Assembly (NCBI GenBank): GCA_002733575.1
Contig: NVWB01000174.1
Location: 1-36,870, forward strand
Length of the DNA: 36,870 nucleotides
Direction of reading: 5' to 3'
Source: Blastopirellula sp.
GTDB lineage: Bacteria > Planctomycetota > Planctomycetia > Pirellulales > Pirellulaceae
Position 1 is the first letter of the stretch. Every line of letters begins with the position of its first letter. Both the position numbers and the translations under genes were made by a program. The notes under the pieces were generated by a model. That model made no database searches and was not told the origin of the DNA. It worked only from the letters and a program-made list of their open reading frames with translations. Shown piece after piece: positions 27,885 through 35,620 of this stretch.

Positions 27885-28736
27885 TTATTTGTATACACTA
27901 CATTGGGGCAGAGCTGCCTTGAGTTTTGACGAGCCGGTATCCGTGACCTGCGTGCCTCTGAGAACTACGGCTTCCAGGCTTGTCATGCCTTCCAGATGTT
28001 CCAGCCCGGCATCCGTGATCTGTGTGCCTTCGAGCAACAGGACTTTCAAACTGGTCAGACTTTTCAAGTGTTCCAGTCCAGCATCCGTGATCTGCGTGTC
28101 TTGGAGCCACAGGACTTCCAGGCTTGTCATGCCTCTCAGATGTTCCAGCCCGGTATCCGTGATCTGTGTGTCATTGAGGACTAGCACATTCAGACTGGTT
28201 AGGTGTTTCAGTCCAGCCCCCTTGATCTGCGTGCTGTATAGGGCCAGCTCTGTCAGGCTGGTCAGCCCTTTCAGATGATTCAGTCCGGTATCCGTGATCT
28301 GCGTGTCTGCGAGAAGCAGCATTTTCAGACTAGTCAGATCTTTCAGATGGTGCAGTCCGGCATCTGTGATCGGCGTGTCATTGAGGTGCAGAGCAGTCAG
28401 ACTAGTCAGGCCTTTCAAATGTTCCAGTCCGGCGTCCGTGATATGAGTGCCGCTGAGATCGACTTCAATCACCTCACCTGATTTGTTGAGCGAGACCTTG
28501 CCGCCTAACTTTTTAATCTCCGCGATAGCATCAACCGGTTCTGATGTTGACAATGTTTCCTTGGCGATGGGTGCAGATGGCTCCTTGATGGCTGGCGTAG
28601 CTGACTCCTTAGCGGTGGCCGCAGGCGTTTTTGGAGTGGCGGGTGTAGAAGTTTCCTGGACGGTGGGTGTAGACTCAGTCCCGCACCCGCAGAAGAGTAG
28701 ACCAAGTGAAAACACTAAAGCGAGAAACGGTTTCAT
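27885..28736 (-). CDS. Leucine-rich-repeat lipoprotein
   Basis: The 283-residue protein starts at ATG 28736 (MKPFLALVFSLGLLFCGC), with AAAGG upstream. The longer frame to 28829 is rejected because it places residues before the signal peptide. The Cys after a hydrophobic stretch suggests a lipoprotein, although the lipobox is not ideal. A Thr/Pro/Ala-rich linker follows. Then come eight repeats of the form xTQITDAGLEHLKGLTSLxxLxL, mostly 24 residues long; one (STQIKGAGLKHLTSL...) is three residues shorter. The repeats are conserved at DNA level, so recent duplication is likely. It is probably a surface or periplasmic binding protein. Confidence 0.8.
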   Translation of the reverse strand: MKPFLALVFSLGLLFCGCGTESTPTVQETSTPATPKTPAATAKESATPAIKEPSAPIAKETLSTSEPVDAIAEIKKLGGKVSLNKSGEVIEVDLSGTHITDAGLEHLKGLTSLTALHLNDTPITDAGLHHLKDLTSLKMLLLADTQITDTGLNHLKGLTSLTELALYSTQIKGAGLKHLTSLNVLVLNDTQITDTGLEHLRGMTSLEVLWLQDTQITDAGLEHLKSLTSLKVLLLEGTQITDAGLEHLEGMTSLEAVVLRGTQVTDTGSSKLKAALPQCSVYK

Positions 28737-29322
28737 GTATGAACCTTTGTTTGGATTGATCATAGAGGTAAGACGTTTGTGTGGTCCCAGGTGAATTTTT
28801 GGCAATGCCATTGATCCAGCATTTCCCATCTGGATTCAGGTCATTAATACCTCACAGTTTAACATTGCACCTGGCCATGTCAAATTTTCATGCTTTGAGT
28901 CGTAATTCAAAAAGTAGCCATTGCTACCGCCTTCGTCCTTAGCGTCTTCGAGGCTTCGCGCGTGAATCTTTTTTTTCGACAGGAGGTACATAATTCACAG
29001 GATTAGGTTTGAACTTCAACCCTCTGTTCTCTCCGTGCCTCTACTGTTCAGGCCTCTTTCCTTGGCGGCTTTGCTTCTTGGCGTGAGAATATCTTTTTGG
29101 CGAATCTTAAAAGTGTAAATGCAATTCTAGATCCAAATCGCATTTGCACTTCAGTCCTCGCTTACGCTTTTTGAAGTTGCGCGGATTCAAATTTCGGGTG
29201 GCCACACCGACGACGTTCCGAACACGGTTGATCTCGAAGCACAGCCAACTCCGGCGGTGCTACCCGATGTTAAATCGTTATTCCTAAGGACTTAACAGTG
29301 ATTTGTATCAAAATCGCGCAAC
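28737..29322. other. Gene-free stretch with repeat elements
   Basis: This 586-base interval lies upstream of the LRR lipoprotein gene and beyond the end of the membrane protein gene. No supported gene is seen. It contains most of repeat B2 (29174-29324), a degenerate family A right arm near 29054-29090 (CTTGGCGGCTTTGCTTCTTG), and a 24-base sequence at 28919-28942 that also occurs, with two changes, at the end of modC (22902-22925). Confidence 0.55.
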
Positions 29323-29324
29323 TT
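29174..29324. repeat. Dispersed repeat, family B, copy 2 (M then inverted L; MITE-like)
   Basis: Ten-base terminal inverted repeats AAGTTGCGCG (29174-29183) and CGCGCAACTT (29315-29324) enclose module M (about 29206-29254, with CCGACGACGTTCCGAA) and the reverse complement of module L (29256-29324). Compared with B1 at 15209-15339, L sits on the opposite side of M and is inverted. The end of the element carries the stop codon of the adjacent membrane protein gene. Confidence 0.75.
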
Positions 29325-30057
29325 AAAAACTTACGCTTCGCGCTTGAAATTTTAGAATGGGGATGCGGATAGTTTGGCTGTGCTTCTTGACCATCATTGC
29401 GGCCAGCAAATAGAAAGCACAACTTGCATTGAATGCAGACAACAGAAAACCAGCGCCGGGAGTTCCATCGAACAGACCGGCAACTTGCCCTAAGGCGACT
29501 GCCCAGAAGATGAGCATGGCTTGATACTTCCATTGATATCGCTCGGTTTGCACCAGCCATACATAAAATAACACAGGCAGTGTGAATCCAAGCACGGCAG
29601 GAACTATGGCTACAGCCTGGTTCCAGGGAAATGCTACATGCGGAAACATGCCACACAGCAGTGCTACCAAGGTAGTTGCGGCAAAAATCTCGGATAAGCT
29701 AAATTGCCTTTTGACATGATAGTAAACGCGAATCGCAATCAGAGTCACGACAATTACCGCCACATGTACCGTTAGGATCCCCACCCAAATCTCACCGGAG
29801 AGTTCCGTTAAACTTGCCAGCAATAGCGCTGAAAAAAGTACCATGAACACCAAACACATAAACCGCAGCAGCGGAAATGCAGTGCCTTGGGCTAAAAAAC
29901 TGGCAACCAAGCCGCATTGGGCAAAAAGAAAGCCCCAAAGCAACATGGCCGGTAGTGCCGTGCCAGATTGCGATCCGGCCATGTCATATAGCACAAAATC
30001 AACCAGCAGCGAGGCAACTAGGAAAAGTATCGAGATGAAGCGTTCAACGGTAATCAT
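29323..30057 (-). CDS. Hypothetical polytopic membrane protein
   Basis: The 244-residue protein is not assigned to a family. It starts MITVERFISILFLVASLLVDF at ATG 30057 and shows about seven hydrophobic segments spread over nearly its whole length, with few charged residues. A short basic segment (RVYYHVKRQFSLSEIF) lies mid-protein and recalls the FSLxxLF-type motif frequent before membrane segments in planctomycete proteins. The final residues KFQARSVSF and the TAA come from the outer flank of repeat B2, so the natural C-terminus may have been altered by the element. No partner gene is apparent. Confidence 0.6.
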   Translation of the reverse strand: MITVERFISILFLVASLLVDFVLYDMAGSQSGTALPAMLLWGFLFAQCGLVASFLAQGTAFPLLRFMCLVFMVLFSALLLASLTELSGEIWVGILTVHVAVIVVTLIAIRVYYHVKRQFSLSEIFAATTLVALLCGMFPHVAFPWNQAVAIVPAVLGFTLPVLFYVWLVQTERYQWKYQAMLIFWAVALGQVAGLFDGTPGAGFLLSAFNASCAFYLLAAMMVKKHSQTIRIPILKFQARSVSF

Positions 30058-30230
30058 TCAGTCTATCGTTGTTGGGCGACCGAGATTTTTATAGGGAGAT
30101 TATCTTCGATGCTTGCAAATCAGCGAAGAAAGTTGCACAATATACCGTTTATACTAATTCTCTCACTGAAGAGTTCGCAAATCACCGCCAGTATTCAACT
30201 TAGGTCAACTGGCGAACATGGAAGCTAATA

Positions 30231-31079
30231 ATGACTCACGAAGCTTTACAGGAAATCGTCTGCTGTATGGGACAACCCGTCGCAGGCAACCCAACCCAAT
30301 ACATGATGGAAAAGTGCTTTGTTGCAGCAGGGCTAGAATGGCGTTATTTAACGCTTGAAGTTCCGGGTGAAAATCTGGCAGATGCACTGGCTGGCATGAA
30401 AGCCATGGGTTTCCGCGGTGGGAATTTTACTATTCCCCATAAAGTCGAAGTCATTCAGCATCTTGACGGATTAAGTGAAGCGGCTGAACTGATGGGCGCG
30501 GTCAACTGCATCAATCGCGTTGGCGATGGATTCATTGGCGAAAATACCGATGGCAAAGGATTTGTCCAATCGCTGAAAGATGTGACCGATCCTGAAGGCA
30601 AAAAGATTTTGATCTTTGGAGCCGGTGGCGCATCAAGGGCCATTGCCGTTGAATTGGGTTTAAGCAAAGTGGCCGACATCACCATTGTGAATCGTGACGA
30701 AGGTCGTGGGCAGTCGTTAGCCACGCTACTGAATGATCGCGTCAAAGTTCCATCTCGCTGGATAGCCTGGGACGGCAATCATGAAGTGCCAGAAGATATT
30801 GATATCGTAATCAACGCCACCTCGATTGGTTTGAACGATGCCAGTGCCATGGTGCCGGTCGATGTGAGTTCACTCAAAGAGAACATGATCGTCTCTGATG
30901 TGATTTTCAATCCACCTGAAACCATGTTCTTGAAAGCGGCCGAATCCCAAGGTTGCACTACGCTCGATGGGCTGGGCATGTTGGTCAATCAAGGTGTGAT
31001 TGGATTCAAAATTTGGACTGGTGTTGATCCTGACGCTGCTGTGATGCGAGAAGCGTTGGAAGAATTCCTCAACATCTAA
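30231..31079 (+). CDS. aroE: Shikimate dehydrogenase family protein
   Basis: The 282-residue protein matches AroE along its length. FTIPHK gives the catalytic Lys71, GAVNC the conserved Asn, and GENTDGKG the catalytic Asp107. GAGGASRAI (130-138) is the NADP-binding turn, NATSIGL follows, and MLVNQGVIGFKIWTG closes the family. At the N-terminus, the usual SxS that holds the shikimate carboxylate reads AGNPT (18-22) after MGQP. The enzyme may be a lineage variant of AroE or act on a related substrate. GGAAG precedes ATG 30231. The gene is not next to other aromatic biosynthesis genes. Confidence 0.82.
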   Translation: MTHEALQEIVCCMGQPVAGNPTQYMMEKCFVAAGLEWRYLTLEVPGENLADALAGMKAMGFRGGNFTIPHKVEVIQHLDGLSEAAELMGAVNCINRVGDGFIGENTDGKGFVQSLKDVTDPEGKKILIFGAGGASRAIAVELGLSKVADITIVNRDEGRGQSLATLLNDRVKVPSRWIAWDGNHEVPEDIDIVINATSIGLNDASAMVPVDVSSLKENMIVSDVIFNPPETMFLKAAESQGCTTLDGLGMLVNQGVIGFKIWTGVDPDAAVMREALEEFLNI

Positions 31080-31136
31080 CGAACGAAGTTTCATCACTAC
31101 CACATTCCCTTCCCCACTAACCATTGGACCTTGCCG

Positions 31137-33626
31137 ATGTTTTTTCGCTTCGCTTGCTGCGCCCTTGTTTGTTTATTCGGAACGCTCGCATTGGCTCAAG
31201 AAAATAAAGAGCCCACTGCAAAGCCAAACGAGGAGCAAAAGGCAACCAAGGAAGAACAGCAGCCGAAGCAGGAAGCATCAGCAAAACCAATTCTGGCCCC
31301 TGAAGCACAGCCGATCGAACTGCAACTGTTTCGGCCAGACTCTTTAGTCGGCTGGGATCATGGCGAAGACGCAATTAGCGGCTGGAAGATCAACAGCGGC
31401 AAACTGACTTCGACGCCTGATGCCTCCGAGTTACTATCAGGTCTCGTACTAAATGAATTCGAGCTTTCGTTTCAGTGGCGCTGCGATGATCAGGCTGCTT
31501 TGATCTTGAATTTCCACGGGATCGATTCCGATAACACCCTCAAAGTCCATCTCAAAGAAGGCGAACGGTGTGGGCTCACACTCGATGGCGGCGATTTTAA
31601 AAGTGGCGGCAAGACCATCGAAGCTCCGGCCGAAAAAGATAAATTACATCAAGCCGTGATTCGACGGCAACAGGGAAAGTTCTCGTTGCACATTGATGAG
31701 AAACAAATCTATCAATTTGATATCGATGCCAATCGGCGTTTTGGATTCGCCATTCAATCGAAACGGGGAGCGGCCCAACTTGCGAATGTTGTGCTGAAAG
31801 AACCGCTCGGTGCATCCATCTTTAACGGCAACGACCTTTCAGGCTGGTGGACGCCAGGTAAATTGGAATCATGGGGTGTCGAAAATGGTGAACTGATTTG
31901 GGTCGCCGGTGGCGGAAGTTATATCCGCACAGAAAAACAATACGCCAACTATACACTCAGTTTTGAATACACCATCAACCCTGGTGGGAACTCAGGCGTT
32001 GGAATCAGAACGGCGCCCGAAGGCTGGCCTTCCGGAGATGGAATGGAACTGCAAATCTACGATAAGCCTGGCTTTGATAAACATTCGGCCATGGCCATTT
32101 ACGGCAATTTACCCCCAGTTGCCAGAGCCGATAAGTCAGGTCAATACAATCAAGTGGTGATCAAAGCCCATGGTCGTCAGATCTCGGCTTGGATCAATGG
32201 AGAGCTTGTTCAACAAGCCAACACCTATTGGGAACCAGAACTGCGGCATCGTAATCTGCAAGGTTGGATCGGATTTCAAGATCATGGGGCCAAGATTCGT
32301 GCCCGCAACATTCGGGTACGTGAAGAAGTTACAGGGCTCGGGTTAGACCAGTGGTATGCCAAACGTGAAGAGCCAGCGGCGAGAACCGTATTGGCCCGAC
32401 TAATGAACACTGAACGCTTGGCTCAAGACGATGGCGTCACTAGCAACACGCATCTCCTGGTCGTGAGTAATAAAAAACAAACCGTGGCGGAGCTAGAAGG
32501 CCCAGGTGCAGTGGTTCAACTATCGATTAGAAAACCGAACGGTAAATTGCAGTTTTACTTTGATGGTGAGAAACAACCTAGACTGACCGTTGATGCCAAA
32601 GACTTACAGAAGACTCTACCCCATGTCCCCGGTCATTTTAATGGTGTAGTAACGTATCTCGGTTATGAGCAGTCATTGAAGATTGTTGCAGTAGACGTTA
32701 ATGCAAGCTCGATTCAAGTCGATTCTGTTCAGTTTTCTCGTGGCTCGGTATTCTCCGGACAAGTGCAAACTTATTCACCTGGTGAATCACCACTGCCGCG
32801 TGGATTACATTCGGCGCTCGAATATCGATCCTTCCAAATGGGCAAAGGAACCGTGCGGCAGTATGATCCGTTTGACCGACTTGCCTCTGCGAAGCTAACG
32901 CTAAAGCCGGGCGACAGCCTAAACGCTATCAACACACAAGGCCGTGGGGTTGTGCAGTGGTTGCAACTGAATGCCAATTCTAAGTTGCTGCAAAACAATG
33001 ATCTTTGGATTGAAATCACCACCGATGGCGAAAGCTTGCCTGCGGTTGCTGCGCCGGTGCGGTATTACTTTGCCGGGATGCACGCTGGCAAAAACTTTCA
33101 GAACTACACGGTCACAAGTCGAGGTGGAATCTACAATCGCTTAGCCATTCCATTTGGTGATGGACTTCGTATCAATCTTAGCAATCGTGGTAACAAAGAA
33201 ATCAAAGATGTACAACTGACCGCTTCGGTTGAAATTGTGAACGACAAGAATCGTTCGCCAAGAAAACAATTTAACGAAGCCATGCGACTGCGGGGCATCT
33301 ATCAAGCGGCGGGTGGCAAGACGATCATCAGCCAAACTGGCACAGGTCGCTGGATTGGTCTCATTTTGGAGGATCGATCATTTGGCACAAAACAACAGCT
33401 CACAGTCGATGGCAAAGAGATTTCTTGGCATGTTGCAAGAACTACCGAGGACTTACTCGGCAGTAGTCAAAAAGAATCCAGAAACAGTCTTTCTGGACGT
33501 TCTGCAGGTCTGGCTTGGCGTTACTATTTGTTAACGCCGATGGAGTTCCAGCAATCGATTGAGCTATCAAGCGATACACCCAACAAACTGGGTGGGCGTT
33601 TGGGTTTGTTTTATGTGAAACCGTAA
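31137..33626 (+). CDS. Large secreted protein with two DUF1080 domains and a DUF2961-like region
   Basis: The 829-residue protein begins at ATG 31137 with a signal peptide (FACCALVCLFGTLALA), then a Lys/Glu/Gln-rich linker. Two concanavalin-like DUF1080 domains (3-keto-disaccharide hydrolase family, PF06439) follow: a degenerate one (about 60-225) with LVGWDHGEDAISGWKI, and a typical one (about 226-400) with IFNGNDLSGWW, NSGVGIRT, GMELQIYD and GWIGFQDHG. The remainder recalls DUF2961/GH172 (ELEGPGAVVQLSI, LQFYFDGEKQPRL). It probably acts on or binds glycans outside the cytoplasm. It is 57 bases after aroE. Confidence 0.75.
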   Translation: MFFRFACCALVCLFGTLALAQENKEPTAKPNEEQKATKEEQQPKQEASAKPILAPEAQPIELQLFRPDSLVGWDHGEDAISGWKINSGKLTSTPDASELLSGLVLNEFELSFQWRCDDQAALILNFHGIDSDNTLKVHLKEGERCGLTLDGGDFKSGGKTIEAPAEKDKLHQAVIRRQQGKFSLHIDEKQIYQFDIDANRRFGFAIQSKRGAAQLANVVLKEPLGASIFNGNDLSGWWTPGKLESWGVENGELIWVAGGGSYIRTEKQYANYTLSFEYTINPGGNSGVGIRTAPEGWPSGDGMELQIYDKPGFDKHSAMAIYGNLPPVARADKSGQYNQVVIKAHGRQISAWINGELVQQANTYWEPELRHRNLQGWIGFQDHGAKIRARNIRVREEVTGLGLDQWYAKREEPAARTVLARLMNTERLAQDDGVTSNTHLLVVSNKKQTVAELEGPGAVVQLSIRKPNGKLQFYFDGEKQPRLTVDAKDLQKTLPHVPGHFNGVVTYLGYEQSLKIVAVDVNASSIQVDSVQFSRGSVFSGQVQTYSPGESPLPRGLHSALEYRSFQMGKGTVRQYDPFDRLASAKLTLKPGDSLNAINTQGRGVVQWLQLNANSKLLQNNDLWIEITTDGESLPAVAAPVRYYFAGMHAGKNFQNYTVTSRGGIYNRLAIPFGDGLRINLSNRGNKEIKDVQLTASVEIVNDKNRSPRKQFNEAMRLRGIYQAAGGKTIISQTGTGRWIGLILEDRSFGTKQQLTVDGKEISWHVARTTEDLLGSSQKESRNSLSGRSAGLAWRYYLLTPMEFQQSIELSSDTPNKLGGRLGLFYVKP

Positions 33627-33653
33627 CGCTGAAATTGAATAGCGTTCAAGCAA

Positions 33654-34982
33654 TCACTCAGAGGCCAATGCTTGCTGATCTCCAAACCGGGCGATTAAAT
33701 TCTTGGTGGTTTCTCGATATTGAAAATAATCGACTTCCAATCGGTGCCGATCCGATTTCAGATATTTCACCGGGTCTTGAATTCCAACGCCGCTGGTATG
33801 TTTGAGTGCGCGGAGCCAATCGGCTTTGGCGATATCGGTTCGACAAGCCACAATGAAGCGTGCAATTAATTGGGCCTGTAAGTCGGTGAGCCCCCACTGC
33901 CCGCTGTTGGGCTGAATCATGCCGGAGATGAACAGGTTGTCATACTTAGGATGAAACGCATGCAGATACAACTTCGGCGCACCATCTTGCCAATGAAGGT
34001 ATTGCTGGTCAATAAAGGGAAAGCTGACTTCATAGCCGGTGGCACAAACAACTAAATCAAACGATTCTTGTGTACCATCTTCAAATTCGATCCCGTTTCC
34101 ACGGAGCCGTTTGATATTCGGTCGAACTTGGATGCGTCCGTGCCCTACATAATACGGAAGTTGAGAATTGATGATGGGGTGCGTTTGAAACAACTCATGA
34201 TCAGGCTTCGGTAATCCATATTTTTCTGGCTTGCCGAGTGTCCATTGTATGGAGAACTTGGCAATCATCCGTTGCAGGGCTTGGGGTATTGGCCACCTGC
34301 GCACGCGATCGCCTACCACATCGGTCGGCTTGCCACGGATGAATTTTGGCACAAAGTGATACCCGCGGCGCATACTGATCGTAGCGGTCTTCGCATGAAT
34401 GGCCGCTTCAACTGCAATGTCACATCCACTGTTTCCGGCGCCGACTACCAACACATTTTTACCTGCCAAGAGATCTGGTGTTTTGTAATCGTGAGAATGA
34501 ATCAACTCGCCAGAGAATTCACCGGGAAAACTGGGCAGCTTCGGTTTCCAGTGATGACCATTGGCGATGATCACGCCGGCGTATAGTCGCGGTAAAGTTT
34601 CTCCGCTAATTTGAACTAACCATTGATCACGTTCTTGAGTAATCGATTCAACTGCGCAATTAAATTGATAACTGGCATACAGATTAAAGTGCTTGGCGTA
34701 GCCGCGTAAATAGCGGAGTACCTGCTGGTGGCTCGGGTAAGGCGGGTAGTCATCAGGCATCGGGTAATCGACATACTCGGTCATTCTCTTTGAGGAGATT
34801 AAATGAGTCGACTCATACACGCTGCTGTTAGGCTTGCCGTAATACCAGTTGCCACCTACATCATCTTCGCGCTCGATCGCATCGCACGGGATGCCCCAGT
34901 CTTGCAAGTTCTTCACAGCCGTCAAACCGGAAGGCCCGCCGCCAATGACGCAGTATTTTCTAGAAAAGTCTTGAAATTCCAT
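33654..34982 (-). CDS. Flavin-containing monooxygenase
   Basis: The 442-residue FMO-like enzyme uses FAD and NADPH to oxygenate soft nucleophiles. Its FAD site is CVIGGGPSGL (11-20). The FMO signature FxGxxxHxxxY is present at 156-166 (FSGELIHSHDY), the NADPH site is VGAGNSG (180-186), and the ATGY motif appears as VVCATGYEV. The substrate is unknown; trimethylamine-type or xenobiotic substrates are options. ATG 34982 has a weak ribosome binding site. It converges with the DUF1080 gene, 27 bases apart. Confidence 0.87.
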   Translation of the reverse strand: MEFQDFSRKYCVIGGGPSGLTAVKNLQDWGIPCDAIEREDDVGGNWYYGKPNSSVYESTHLISSKRMTEYVDYPMPDDYPPYPSHQQVLRYLRGYAKHFNLYASYQFNCAVESITQERDQWLVQISGETLPRLYAGVIIANGHHWKPKLPSFPGEFSGELIHSHDYKTPDLLAGKNVLVVGAGNSGCDIAVEAAIHAKTATISMRRGYHFVPKFIRGKPTDVVGDRVRRWPIPQALQRMIAKFSIQWTLGKPEKYGLPKPDHELFQTHPIINSQLPYYVGHGRIQVRPNIKRLRGNGIEFEDGTQESFDLVVCATGYEVSFPFIDQQYLHWQDGAPKLYLHAFHPKYDNLFISGMIQPNSGQWGLTDLQAQLIARFIVACRTDIAKADWLRALKHTSGVGIQDPVKYLKSDRHRLEVDYFQYRETTKNLIARFGDQQALASE

Positions 34983-35620
34983 TGATACTTAGTCTCTACA
35001 TCTCGAACACAAACTATTTGTAGCTACATTGTATTGGGTCACTATTTGACTGCGAGCCCTGGCCAGAAGCAAGACGTCCCATGTTAAAAGTGGATAAACT
35101 ACTCTTAATAGGTATTTTTCGATGGGGAATACCGAAAATTTCAGAGTTCGTTGATCTTTTTACTTGACCGCATACTGTTTTTCACACAAAATGACTATAA
35201 AGAGGGGCCGTTAATTCCCTTAAGAATAAACGAGCCCGTTTACGGAACAAAGGTTTCTGAGAACCACGATTGTATGCGACTCAACTTATATCGCATATCA
35301 AGAGGCAGGTAATCTTTCCTTTATTTTAGCTACTTTGATCGTAACCTATTTTATTGAATAAGGTTACATCTTTATACGAATCAGAGGCGGTTCGTTATGA
35401 GAGTGATATCAAGGTACACAGCAAATTGAAAATAGAAAGCGTCAACACGAAGTTTTTATTGCCCAGGTTTATTATTCGCTAGCGAATAGTTAAAAATTTT
35501 TACTAATTCAGGCAATAAAAATATAATGTCGAACGTTTTCTTATATAGAGTGGCAAACGTTTATACCCGGAACATTGATTAGGCACATTTGGAACAGATA
35601 AAGAAAGAGGAGTGCAGACT
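34983..35620. promoter_or_regulatory. Palindrome-rich upstream region of the alpha-CTD-like gene
   Basis: This 638-base gene-free region holds a notable set of symmetrical sequences: TATGCGA/TCGCATA at 35273-35297; GTAACCT/AGGTTAC at 35341-35367; and a nested cluster at 35453-35521 with an 11-bp inverted repeat around two perfect palindromes. It must contain the promoters of the monooxygenase gene (minus strand) and of the downstream gene. No clear -35/-10 pair stands out, and no open frame is convincing. Confidence 0.55.
35453..35521. repeat. Nested palindrome cluster
   Basis: TTTTTATTGCC (35453-35463) and GGCAATAAAAA (35511-35521) are perfect inverted repeats. Between them lie a 16-bp perfect palindrome TATTCGCTAGCGAATA (35473-35488) and a 12-bp palindrome TAAAAATTTTTA (35491-35502). 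The layout suggests an operator for dimeric regulators or a cruciform-forming site. Confidence 0.7.

Noticed and set aside
27885..28480. Regular repeats that could suggest a CRISPR array
   Set aside because: The repeats are in frame, have no unique spacers and encode leucine-rich repeats.
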